A stretch of 64,000 bases of DNA from Rattus norvegicus. Its lineage: Eukaryota; Chordata; Mammalia; Rodentia; Muridae. Below are positions 13,561 through 24,087 of the stretch, one piece after another (within the stretch, counting starts at the first letter, position 1; each line of letters starts with the position of its first letter). The position numbers and the translations under genes were made by a program. The stretch lies in assembly GCF_036323735.1 (NCBI RefSeq), contig NC_086029.1, positions 50,339,357 through 50,403,356 of the forward strand, read 5' to 3'. Below the pieces are notes generated by a model. It saw only the letters and a list, made by a program, of their open reading frames with translations, ran no database searches and had not been told where the DNA came from.

Positions 13561-13685
13561 GAGGTTCAAATTGAACCCCTATAGGGACCTCCTGAAATGA
13601 GGCTCAGGAGGTAGTGATGGATGCAAAAGCAAGAGGAATTTAATCATTCTATCATGTCAGGGTACTCCCACTTCAAGGGATTAAA

Positions 13686-14015
13686 AATAATTAAAAATAT
13701 CTATATTTTAACATAATATACAATATATTAATATAATAATATAATTAATATAATCTAAGTTACACATACAACGTATTCTAAGAAGAGCTGAAATACATAT
13801 ACAGTATGTTATATCAGGATTAACTATGTTTAGATTTTAATTATATTACAATAATGTAATTATAATATAATACAATTATAATATTATATAATTATACATA
13901 ATTATATATAATAAATTACTGTATTGTATATTTTATTACATAATATTGTATTATTGTATAATATTAATATTATATAGTATTTTATTTATAATTATAATAT
14001 TATAATTGAGCTTTA
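13686..14015. repeat. AT-rich low-complexity block
   Basis: About 330 bp made almost wholly of A and T, with many TAATAT/ATATTA and ATTATA/TATAAT inverted pairs, so it can form cruciform or easily melted structure. Confidence 0.9.
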
Positions 14016-14335
14016 AAATTCTAACTTAGAAAAGCTATTAACCTATAAACTGTAACACATTTAGTGACAAGCTTTATTTAGCCTCATGTATTTGTTTTCA
14101 AGGTTAAGACTAAAATCATGAAAATTTAATAGATAATGGTCCTCAAACTCTTCAGAGATCTGCTGAATGTGGGACTTAAATTGTTTATGAGAGAACTTTC
14201 CAATATAGAAGGAAATGTTCTTAGCAGGAACACTGTGGTCTCCAAAGTATATACATGGGTCACACGACAACCTCACCTCAATTATGGTAAAACTAACCAC
14301 TAGGAAACACTGTCCAATGCCACATCTGTTGCCAG

Positions 14336-14762
14336 TGTTGAGGCCTACTTACCTAGCATAACTGTAGCCATTTTGTTTATACCTGCAGCCAGCCATCTTA
14401 TGCTTTACATGGAACCTTTCTTATGTGCTGTTACTAGGAAACGTTGTCATGCTCATGTTGGTTGCATATTCTGTGATGTTCTATGCTTTGGTGTTCTTGA
14501 AAATCAGTTGCCACAGAGGTCAGTTAGAACTGCTTTGTATAATTAGCCACAATAATCTTAGACCTGAGCCAACCTCCTAGCAACACTTCCTGCACCCATG
14601 TATGAGCTTTTATGGCTTTTGTCTTTATAAACTGCCCCTGGGATGAACTCCAAAATGAGAGAGATACCTGCAGCAATGTAAGAAGCCATTTGTAATAAAA
14701 CTTCTGTTTTTAATAGGGGTCAAATGAAGTTTTAAGTTTCTGAGACCTCCCTGGGAATTGGC
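14336..14762 (+). mobile_element. LTR-like sequence
   Basis: The + strand has TATAAA (14627) followed 65 bp later by AATAAAA (14695), in a TG...CA-bounded stretch with GCCATTTTG/GCCATCTTA motifs common in rodent LTRs. No partner LTR or clear target duplication was found. The family is not identified. Confidence 0.4.
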
Positions 14763-15272
14763 ATCCTACTTTGGCAGAAAGCAACATGTATGTGGCTAAC
14801 TGACATCCTGTTCAGCAAGTTAAGATATGAATGATAAGCAAGTCAAGTTGCCATATCCCAGGTGGATAACCCAGCCAATGGGAACAGGATAAATGTACAG
14901 CAAAGACATGTTTCCATGGAAGTCTCCTATCCTAAATCCTTATTGGTGGAATAACTTGGTGCAGATGTTTGTGGATTTCAAGCTTCCAAGCTCTGTGGGA
15001 TTCTGGTTCAGAGTCCCAGTCTTCCCTACTGAGTCTGGTCTGCATCCCTGATTGTCCCTGACTATCCCTGTCTGACTGAGATCACTGTTCATGTGGTTTG
15101 TGGGGCAACTCCTGGACCCAAACAACTGGGGTTCTGCCCAATATGTGGACACTTGCCCCAGGCACCTTCTCCACAGGAAATCTCTCAGACTTGGGTCTGG
15201 CAGCCAAAGGCCCATGCTGCTCTGTGTAACAGCTGAAGCTTAAAACACCATGTGTGGCAGAAGAAGACCTAT

Positions 15273-15657
15273 TGTAATGTCGCGCGCCCAAAGTCTCGCC
15301 AGCAGGAACGACACGCGAACACCAAGATCCTTCTGCAGCAAAGCGTTTATTACATCTTGAAGAGGAGAGACGCAGGGCCCCAGCATGGCATGGCTTATAT
15401 ACACCCTAGCGTGGCGCATCCACACCTGATTGGTCACTTACCCATGATCTCATAGGCAAGCCCCGGAGTGGGCAAAGACCTGGCATGAAGACACTCTTGC
15501 ACATGCGCACACAGTTAACTTCCTGAAAGGAAGTCGGGCTGGCGCGGCGGAAGCCAGCGCCATCTTGTAATGGCAAATGCTATCCCAGCTTTCCACGTGG
15601 GGTGCAGTGGAAGCCAGTGCCATCTTGTGGTGGCGAATGTTATTGCGGCTTTCCACA
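15273..15657 (-). mobile_element. IAP-type (class II) LTR with 60-bp duplication in U3
   Basis: The - strand reading starts TGTGGAAAGCCGC, carries TATATAA (15395-15401) and AATAAA (15346-15351), then the GCTTTGCTGCAGAAG segment typical of IAP R/U5, and ends GCGCGCGACATTACA. A U3 block containing CAAGATGGC occurs twice, at 15549-15596 and 15609-15656. No internal IAP sequence and no clear 6-bp duplication is found, so it is probably a solo LTR with uncertain edges. Confidence 0.75.
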
Positions 15658-15839
15658 CTGTAAAGCCCAACCAACTCCACTTTGTGTGAGACCAGGGACA
15701 AAACTCCAATTCCAGATAGAAAATCACACAGTCCTCCTGAGCAAACATCTTATGGCAGCCTACACCACTTAGCAACAGCCAGCCAGGCTAGAATAGCGGG
15801 GTGAAGGTACATGTAGATAACTTAACACATCCTGCAGAG

Positions 15840-16054
15840 AATAGATTACTTAGCCATCCAGGTAGTCTTTTTCCCTGTGTGTAGGTCCTGAAGAGTATGC
15901 CACTTGTAGTGCCATTTTAAAAATATTAACTTGTTGACCCGTATGGAAATTCCCCAAGCTTGCTTTAAGTACAGTAAATGCCCTGCACTTCTAGATTTGA
16001 GGCTTTCACTCTGACCCACTGCACAGGACCGTCAGAGACCTTGCTTGAGAGCTT
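15840..16054 (+). other. Possible older LTR-like sequence into which the provirus inserted (left part)
   Basis: Removing the provirus joins ...GCTTGTAAT to AAGCCC..., producing a stretch with AATAAG and pyrimidine-rich GGCTTTCACTCTGACC, like an LTR R/U5. The continuation is at 29608 onward. This rests on general appearance only. Confidence 0.3.
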
Positions 16055-16059
16055 GTAAT

Positions 16060-16435
16060 TGAAAGATACCACGCAGAGAGACCCTTACTCAAGTCTTGGG
16101 AAATCGCTAGAGGTTTTGGCGCAGTTACACACAATTGGCTCATTCAAACATAGCAGTGAGAACAAAGCAGAAGAGTACGTGCTAGAAGTCAGGGGCTTAT
16201 CAGGGTCTGGAGGACATCTGGTTAAAGTATGGCCCTGAGTAAACTGGGGGGATGTCTTCTTGCCGGATGGCCCATGAATCAGTTCCGATAGCCTGGGATG
16301 GATCCTCATTCCTTTTCTATATCTTTATGGCCTGCTATTCCTGGTGGCAGGGCTTAGTCCTGAGTCTGTGGCTTTTGGGGCTTACTCTTTTAGTTTTATA
16401 TTTTTAAACCTTAAATTCTTATAATTTTCCTTTCA
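16060..16435 (-). repeat. 3' LTR of the class I provirus, internally deleted (376 bp)
   Basis: It aligns along its length with the 5' LTR but lacks about 160 bp, corresponding to 29115-29273, with a GC microhomology at the join. The lost part holds both the TATA box and the AATAAA. I count only about five other differences by eye, so the insertion is fairly recent. Confidence 0.88.
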
Positions 16436-16452
16436 TTCCCTTCTTCTTCTAC
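16436..16452 (-). other. Polypurine tract of the provirus
   Basis: On the - strand an AGAAGAAGAAGGGAA-type purine run directly abuts TGAAAG of the 3' LTR. This is the expected plus-strand primer position for a retrovirus in this orientation. Confidence 0.8.
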
Positions 16453-16908
16453 TAAATAATTCTAATCTTAGAATTTTGATATCAGGTCTCGTATTTGGTC
16501 TCACCACTTGTCTTAACAGACTGGTACTGTTGTCTCAGAACCATCAACCACACAGCATCCACTCGATTTTTAACAAAAGCAATTAACCTGTTTGTCACGC
16601 AGGGGCCAAAAACTAAAACCAAGAAAATTATTAGTAATGGCCCAGCTATAGCAGAGAGTAGGTTAGTCATCTAGGAAAACTGAGTGAACTAAGACTCAAA
16701 CCAACCTTGTTAAGCATCTCTATCTTTTTGTAGGAGTCAAGCCTATTAACTAGTTTTTTTTTTTTAACACACATGGACCTATAATCAGAAGCAGAAGCAA
16801 AACTAAGAAGGGTCCCATAAGTGAAGATATCAGAGTAGTCATCCAAGGAGATCTACTAAACTAGCTCTCGAACCATCTCTGATGTGTTTTTCTGTCTGTC
16901 TTTTCTTT
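16453..16908 (-). pseudogene. Env transmembrane C-terminus remnant
   Basis: A 62-codon - strand frame (16482-16670) contains a hydrophobic membrane span followed by a QQYQ-type cytoplasmic segment like the end of gammaretroviral TM proteins. It lies just before the polypurine tract, as expected. Confidence 0.75.
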
Positions 16909-16936
16909 TATTTATGGAGTCTCTTTTTTTTTTATT

Positions 16937-17642
16937 AACTTGAGTATTTCTTATATACATTTCGAGTATTATTCCCTTTCCCAGTTTCCGGGCAAACATC
17001 CCTCTCCCCCCTCCCCTTCTTTATGGGTGTTCCCCTCCCCACCCTCCACCATTACCACCCTCCCCCCAACAATCTAGTTCACTGGGGGTTCAGTCTTACC
17101 AGGACCCAGGGCTTCCCCTTCAACTGGAGCTCTTACTAGGATATTCATTGCCACCTATGAGGTCAGAGTCCAGGGTCAGTCCATATATAGTCATTAGGTA
17201 GTGGCTTAGTCCCTGGAAGCTCTGGTTGCTTGGCATTGTTGTACATATGGGGTCTCAAGCCCCTTCATGCTCTTCCAGTTCTTTCTCTGATTCCTTCAAC
17301 GGGGGTCCTATTCTCAATTCAGTGGTTTGCTGCTGGCATACGCCTCTGTGTTTGCTGTATTCTGGCTGTGTCTCTCAGGAGAGATCTACATCCAGCTCCT
17401 GTCAGCCTGCACTTCTTTGCTTCATCCATCTTGTCTAATTGGATGGCTGTATATGCATGGGCCACAGGTGGGGCAGGCTCTGAATGGGTGTGCCTTCTGT
17501 GTCTGTTTTATTCTTTGCCGCTCTATTCCCTGCCAAGGGTATTCTTGTTGCCCTTTTAAAGAAGGAGTGAAGCACTCACATTTTGATCATCCGTCTTGAG
17601 TTTCATTTGTTCTAGGCATCTAGGGTAATTCAAGCATTTGGG
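16937..17642 (-). other. L1 3' UTR with G-rich polypurine tract
   Basis: On the - strand 16999-17071 is a run of G tracts (GGGG, GGGGGG, GGGG...). Such tracts are a known feature of rodent L1 3' UTRs and can form G-quadruplexes. The rest is ordinary 3' UTR leading to AATAAA and the poly(A). Confidence 0.75.
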
Positions 17643-20600
17643 CTAATAGCCACTTATCAATGAGTGCATACCATGTGTGTTTTTTTGTGATTGGGTTACC
17701 TCACTCAGGATGATATTTTCCAGTTCCGAACATTTGCCTACAAATTTCATAAAGTCATTGTTTTTGATAGCTGAGTAATATTCCATTGTGTAGATGTACC
17801 ACATTTTCTGTATCCATTCCTCTGTTGAAGGGCATCTGGGTTCTTTCCAGCTTCTGGATATTATAAATAAGGCTGCGATGAACATAGTGGAGCATGTGTC
17901 TTTTTATTAAGTAGGGGCATCTTTTGGGTATATGCCCAAGAGAGGTATAGCTGGATCCTCAGGCAGTTCCATGTCCAATTTTCTGAGGAACCTCCAGACT
18001 GATTTCCAGAATGGTTGTACCAGTCTGCAATCCCACCAACAATGGAGGAGTGTTCCTCTTTCTCCGCATCCTCGCCAGCATCTGCTGTCACCTGAGTTTT
18101 TGATCTTAGCCACTCTCACTGGTGTGAGGTGAAATCTCAGGGTTGTTTTGATTTGCATTTCCCTTATGATTAAAGATGTTGAACATTTCTTTAGGTGTTT
18201 CTCAGCCATTCGGCATTCCTCAGCTGTGAATTCTTTGTTTAGCTCTGAACCCCATTTTTCAATAGGGTTATTTGTCTCCCTGTGGTCTAATTTCTTGAGT
18301 TCTTTGTATATTTTGGATATAAGGCCTCTATCTGTTGTAGGATTGGTAAAGATCTTTTCCCAATCTGTTGGTTGCCGATTTGTCCTAACCACAGTGTCCT
18401 TTGCATTACAGAAGCTTTGCAGTTTTATGAGATCCCATTTGTCGATTCTTGATCTTAGACCATAAGCCATTGGTGTTTTGTTCAGGAAATTTTTTCCAGT
18501 GCCCATGTGTTCCAGATGCTTCCCTAGTTTTTCTTCTATTAGTTTGAGTGTATCTGGTTTGATGTGGAGGTCCTTGATCCACTTGGACTTAAGCTTTGTA
18601 CAGTGTGATAAGCATGGATCGATCTGCATTCTTCTACATGTTGCCCTCCAGTTGAACCAGCACCATTTGCTGAAAATGCTATCTTTTTTCCATTTGATGG
18701 TTTTGGCTCCTTTGTCAAAAATCAAGTGCCCATAGGTGTGTGGGTTCATTTCTGGGTCTTCAATTCTGTTCCATTGGTCTATCTGTCTGTCTCTGTACCA
18801 ATACCATGCAGTTTTTATCACTATTGCTCTGTAATACTGCTTGAGTTCAGGGATAGTGATTCCCCCTGAAGTCCTTTTATTGTTGAGGATAGTTTTAGCT
18901 ATCCTGGGTTTTTTGTTATTCCAGATGAATTTGCAAATTGTTCTGTCTAACTCTTTGAAGAATTGGATTGGTATTTTGATGGGGATTGCATTGAATCTGT
19001 AGATCCCTTTTGGTAAAATGGCCATTTTTACTATATTAATCCTGCCAATCCATGAGCATGGGAGATTTTTCCATCTTCTGAGGACTTCTTCAATTTCTTT
19101 CTTCAGAGTCTTGAAGTTCTTATTGTACAAATCTTTTACTTGCTTGGTTAAAGTCACACCGAGGTACTTTATATTATTTGGGTCTATTATGAAGGGTGTC
19201 GTTTCCCTAATTTCTTTCTCGGCTTGTTTGTCTTTTGTGTAGAGGAAGGCTACTGATTTATTTGAGTTAATTTTATACCCAGCCACTTTGCTGAAATTGT
19301 CTATCAGCTTTAGTAGTTCTCTGGTGGAACTTTTGGGATCACTTAAATATACTATCATATCATCTGCAAATAGTGATATTTTGACTTCTTCTTTTCTGAT
19401 CTGTATCCCCTTGACCTCCTTTTGTTGTCTGATTGCTCTGGCTAGAACTTCAAGAACTATATTGAATAAGTAGGGAGAGAGTGGGCAGCCTTGTCTAGTC
19501 CCTGATTTTAGTGGGATTGCTTCAAGTTTCTCTCCATTTAGTTTAATGTTAGCAACTGGTTTGCTGTATATGGCTTTTACTATGTTTAGGTATGGGCCTT
19601 GAATTCCTGTTCTTTCCAGGACTTTTATCATGAAGGGGTGTTGAATTTTGTCAAATGCTTTCTCAGCATCTAATGAAATGACCATGTGGTTTTGTTCTTT
19701 CAGTTTGTTTATATAATGGATCACGTTGATGGTTTTCCGTATATTAAACCATTCCTGCATGCCTGGGATGAAGCCTACTTGATCATGGAGGATGATTGTT
19801 TTGATGTGCTCTTGGATTCGGTTTGCCAGAATTTTATTGAGTATTTTTGCGTCGATATTCATAAGGGAAATTGGTCTGAAGTTCTCTTTCTTTGTTGTGT
19901 CTTTGTGTGGTTTAGGTATAAGAGTAATTGTGGCTTCATAGAAGGAATTCGGTAGTGCTCCATCTGTTTCAATTTTGTGGAATAGTTTGGATAATATTGG
20001 TACGAAGTCTTCTATGAAGGTCTGATAGAATTCTGCACTAAACCCGTCTGGACCTGGGCTCTTTTTGGTTGGGAGACCTTTAATGACTGCTTCTATTTCC
20101 TTAGGAGTTATGGGGTTGTTTAACTGGTTTATCTGTTCCTGATTTAACTTCGGTACCTGGTATCTGTCTAGGAAATTGTCCATTTCCTGCAGATTTTCAA
20201 GTTTTGTTGAATATAGGCTTTTATAGTAAGATCTGATGATTTTTTGAATTTCCTCTGAATCTGTAGTTATGTCTCCCTTTTCATTTCTGATTTTGTTAAT
20301 TTGGACGCACTCTCTGTGTCCTCTCGTTAGTCTGGCTAAGGGTTTATCTATCTTGTTGATTTTCTCAAAGAACCAACTTTTGGTTCTGTTGATTCTTTCT
20401 ATGGTCCTTTTTGTTTCTACTTGGTTGATTTCAGCTCTGAGTTTCATTATTTCCTGCCTTCTACTCCTCCTGGGTGTATTTGCTTCTTTTTGTTCTAGAG
20501 CTTTTAGGTGTGCTGTCAAGCTGCTGACATATGCTCTTTCCTGTTTCTTTCTGCAGGCACTCAGAGCTGTGAGTTTTCCTCTTAGCACAGCTTTCATTGT

Positions 20601-21470
20601 GTCCCATAAGTTTGGGTATGTTGTACCTTCATTTTCATTAAATTCTAAAAAGTCTTTAATTTCTTTCTTTATTTCTTCCTTGACCAGGTTATCATTGAGT
20701 AGAGCATTGTTCAATTTCCATGTATATGTGGGCATTCTTCCCTTATTGTTATTGAAGACCAGTTTTAAGCCGTGGTGGTCTCATAGCACGCATGGGATTA
20801 TTTCTATCTTTCTGTACCTGTTGAGGCCCGTTTTTTGACCAATTATATGGTCAATTTTGGAGAAAGTACCATGAGGAGCTGAGAAGAAGGTATATCCTTT
20901 TGCTTTAGGGTAGAATGTTCCATAAATATCTGTTAAGGCCATTTGTTTCATAACTTCTGTTAGTCTGTCTATGTCTTTGTTTAATTTCTGTTTCCATGAT
21001 CTGTCCATTGATGAGAGTGGGGTGTTGAAATCTCCCACTATTATTGTGTGAGGTGCAATGTGTGTTTTGAGCTTTAGTAAGGTTTCTTTTACGTATGTAG
21101 GTGCCCTTGTATTTGGGGCATAGATATTTAGGATTGAGAGTTCATCTTGGTGGATTTTTCCTTTGATGAATATGAAGTGTCCTTCCTTATCTTTTTTGAT
21201 GAATTTTAGTTGAAAATTGATTTTATTTGATATTAGAATGGCTACTCCAGCTTGCTTCTTCTGGCCATTTGCTTGGAAAGTTGTTTTCCAGCCTTTCACT
21301 CTGAGGTAGTGTCTGTCTTTGTCTCTGAGGTGTGTTTCCTGTAGGCAGCAGAATGCAGGGTCCTCGTTGCATATCCAGTTTGTTAATCTATGTCTTTTTA
21401 TTGGGGAGTTGAGGCCATTGATGTTGAGAGATATTAAGGAATGGTGATTATTGCTTCCTGTTATATTCAT
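17643..21470 (-). pseudogene. L1 ORF2 (endonuclease-reverse transcriptase) with three in-frame stops
   Basis: A single frame of 1276 codons, normal for rodent ORF2, is broken by TGA at 20781-20783 and by adjacent TAA TAA at 17904-17909. Seen: AP-type endonuclease (21470-20784; LNINGL, QETHL and IVGDFN motifs), reverse transcriptase with FADD (codons at 19359-19370), and the C-terminal region to ...MHSLISGY. The first stop replaces the Ser of the endonuclease SDHH motif, leaving a 229-codon product without the catalytic His. No frameshift is seen, so the damage is point mutations and one compensated small change. Confidence 0.92.
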
Positions 21471-21529
21471 ATTTGGATGTGAGGTTATGTTTGTGTGCTT
21501 TCACTCTCTTTGTTTTGTTGCCAAGATGA

Positions 21530-22606
21530 TTAGTTTCTTGTTTCTTCTAGGGTATAGCTTGCCTCCTTATGTTGGGCTTTACCATTTATTATCCTTTGTA
21601 GTGCTGGATTTGTAGAAAGATATTGTGTAAATTTGGTTTTGTTATGGAATATCTTGGTTTCTCCATCTATGTTAATTGAGAGTTTTGCAGGATACAGTAA
21701 CCTGGGCTGGCATTTGTGTTCTCTTAGGGTCTGTATGACATCTGTCCAGGATCTTCTGGCCTTCATAGTTTCTGGCAAAAAGTCTGGTGTAATTCTGATA
21801 GGTCTGCCTTTATATGTTACTTGACCTTTTTCCCTTACTGCTTTTAATATTCTTTCTTTATTTTGTGCGTTTGGTGTTTTGACTATTATGTGATGGGAGG
21901 TGTTTCTTTTCTGGTCCAATCTATTTGGAGTTCTGTAGGCTTCTTGTATGCCTATGGGTATCTCTTTTTTTAGGTTAGGGAAGTTTTCTTCTATGATTTT
22001 GTTGGAGATATTTACTGGTCCTTTGAGCTGGGAGTCTTCACTCTCTTCTATACCTATTATCCTTAGGTTTGATCTTCTCATTGAGTCCTGGATTTCCTGT
22101 ATGTTTTGGACCAGTAGCTTTTTCCACTTTACATTATCTTTGACAGTTGTGTCAATGATTTCTATGGAATCTTCTGCTCCTGAGATTCTCTCTTCCATGT
22201 CTTGTATTCTGTTGGTGAAGCTTGTATCTACAGCTCCTTGTCTCTTCTTTTGGTTTTCTATATCCAGGGTTGTTTCCATGTGTTCTTTCTTGATTGCTTC
22301 TATTTCCATTTTTAATTCCTTCAACTGTTTGATTGTGTTTTCCTGGAATTCTTTCAGGGATTTTTGTGACTCCTCTCTATGGGCTTCTACTTGTTTATTT
22401 ATGTTTTTCTGCATTTCTCTAAGGGAGTTCTTCACGTCTTTCTTGAAGTCCTCCAGCATCATGATCAAATATGATTTTGAAACTAGATCTTGCTTTTCTG
22501 GTGTGTTTGGATATTCAGTGCTTGCTTTGGTGGGAGAATTGGGCTCCGATGATGCCATGTAGTCTTGGTTTCTGTTGCTTGGGTTCCTGCGCTTGCCTCT
22601 CGCCAT
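21530..22606 (-). CDS. L1 ORF1 protein (RNA-binding chaperone), 358 aa
   Basis: The frame is uninterrupted. Residues 1-45 are a basic, disordered start (MARGKRRNPSNRNQ). About 50-165 is heptad-rich coiled coil for trimerisation. The RRM contains NLRIIGIEE (180-188) and RPIRITPDF (268-276), and the C-terminal domain contains ARRSWTDV (283-290) and YPAKLSI (305-311). Length is normal for rodent ORF1p. It coats L1 RNA in cytoplasmic particles and is needed for retrotransposition. The copy looks capable of making a complete protein if transcribed. Confidence 0.92.
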   Translation of the reverse strand: MARGKRRNPSNRNQDYMASSEPNSPTKASTEYPNTPEKQDLVSKSYLIMMLEDFKKDVKNSLREMQKNINKQVEAHREESQKSLKEFQENTIKQLKELKMEIEAIKKEHMETTLDIENQKKRQGAVDTSFTNRIQDMEERISGAEDSIEIIDTTVKDNVKWKKLLVQNIQEIQDSMRRSNLRIIGIEESEDSQLKGPVNISNKIIEENFPNLKKEIPIGIQEAYRTPNRLDQKRNTSHHIIVKTPNAQNKERILKAVREKGQVTYKGRPIRITPDFLPETMKARRSWTDVIQTLREHKCQPRLLYPAKLSINIDGETKIFHNKTKFTQYLSTNPALQRIINGKAQHKEASYTLEETRN

Positions 22607-23525
22607 AAGATTATCTCTAGTGTTACTTTGTTCTGCTATTTCTGACAGTGGCTAGACTGTCCTATAAGCCTGTGTGTCAGGAGTGCTGTAGACCTGTTTT
22701 CCTGTTTTCTTTCAGCTAGTTATGGGGACAGAGTGTTCTGCTTTCGGGCGTGTAGTTTTTCGTATCTACAGGCCTTCAGCTGTTCCTGTGGGCCTGTGTC
22801 TGGTGTTCACCAGGCAGGTCACTTGTAGCAGAAAAGTTGGTCTTACCTGTGGTCCCGAGGCTCAAGCTTGCTCGTGGGGTGCTGCCTACGAGCTCTCAGC
22901 GGTGGCAGCAACCAGGAAGATCTGCACCGCCATTTCCGGGAGCCTCTGCGCACCAGGGTTCCAGATGGCGTTTGGTGTTTTCCTCTGGCGTCAGAGATGT
23001 GTGCAGAGTGCAGTCTCTTCTGGTTTCTCAGGCGTGTCTGCCTCTCTGTAGGTTTAGCTCTCCCTCCCACGGGATTTGGATGCAGAGAACTGTTTATCCG
23101 GTCTGTCCCTTCAGGTTCCGGCGTTCTCTCAGGCACAGGGGTCCTGCCACTCCTGGGCCCTCCTCCACGGGAACCCAGAGGCTGTATACAGTTTCCTCTT
23201 GGGCCAGGGATGTGGGCAGGGGTCGGCAGTGTTGGTGGTCTCTTCTGCTCTGTAGCCTCAGGAGTGCCCACCTGACCAGGCGATGAGGTGTCTCTCCCAC
23301 GGGGTCTAGGAGCAGAGAGCTGCTGCGGGCCGGGATCCGCGGGTTTGGGACTCCCGGTAAACACAGGAAGTGCCCAGTCCTAGAGGAATTCTGCCTCTGT
23401 GTGTCCCGAGTTCACCAGGCAGGTCTCTTGCAGCAGAAAAGTTGGTCTTACCTGTGGTCCCGAGGCTCAAGCTTGCTCGTGGGGTGCTGCCCACGAGCTC
23501 TCAGTGGCGGCAGCAACCAGGAAGC
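22607..23525 (-). promoter_or_regulatory. L1 5' UTR with tandem monomer (period 605 bp)
   Basis: The about 100-bp block at 22811-22919 recurs at 23412-23524 with few changes; for example GGTCCCGAGG starts at 22851 and at 23456. This matches the known tandem ~600-bp organisation of rat L1 promoters: one full unit plus the start of another. The region is GC-rich and would contain the internal Pol II promoter. Confidence 0.8.
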
Positions 23526-23539
23526 TATTTATGGAGTCT

Positions 23540-24087
23540 TTAATTACTCCTGAATGGTCTGTATAGAAGCAACATTTTTCTTTTAGTATAGCACACAGAC
23601 TCCTTCTTTAAGGAATATCAGGTCTAATCTTTTTTTATTTTGAAGGACTACCTCTGAGAGGGAGGTTAGGTATTCTTGGAGGTCAGCTAAAAAGTCCTTC
23701 CCTCTTTTTATATCTGAGTCAATGACAGTTCTGAATTCTCTATAAGCCTTGTATTGTAGGGCAACAGCAGATGTCTTTGTGCTGCCCTTGTAGCACCTAG
23801 ATAGTCTTAAGTAATTCTCAACTCTTTTTTTTTATTAAGTCTTTAGCATCAGGATTCTAATCTGGGCACTATCTAAACCTATATATCAAGGTCATGACTA
23901 ACTTTTAGAACTTTTAAACTTATATAGACTGTGATCCTTGAGGCACAGTCCCAAGAAGTGTTAGGAGTACTAACATATGTAATAATCATTTGTAATAGAA
24001 ATCAAGCCTATTCCCACACCTATCCCAATGGAACCCAGGGCAAACATGCCGAGTGTCCCTCTGGGTCCCAGCTCTCAGCCCCAACAG
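23540..24087 (-). pseudogene. Env remnant, upstream of the L1
   Basis: - strand codons resemble the transmembrane-subunit ectodomain of gammaretroviral env, with stops. The surface subunit is not recognisable between this and the integrase end, so about 1 kb of env is inferred to be missing. The L1 insertion splits this piece from the C-terminal piece at 16436-16908. Confidence 0.65.

Larger units (their letters stand above)
16923..23525 (-). mobile_element. Full-length rat LINE-1 (L1)
   Basis: A 6.6-kb element on the - strand is bounded by the 14-bp duplication TATTTATGGAGTCT at 16909-16922 and 23526-23539. From 5' to 3' it has a GC-rich 5' UTR with a ~605-bp monomer repeat, open ORF1 (21530-22606), ORF2 with stops (17643-21470), a G-rich 3' UTR and a short poly(A) (about 10 A) after AATAAA. 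It sits in env of the older provirus, on the same strand. Perfect duplication, full length and open ORF1 indicate a young rat-lineage insertion. Confidence 0.95.

Noticed and set aside
22843..23364. Host gene in GC-rich DNA
   Set aside because: The region lies wholly inside the L1 5' UTR with its repeated monomer. Reported only as an L1 observation.
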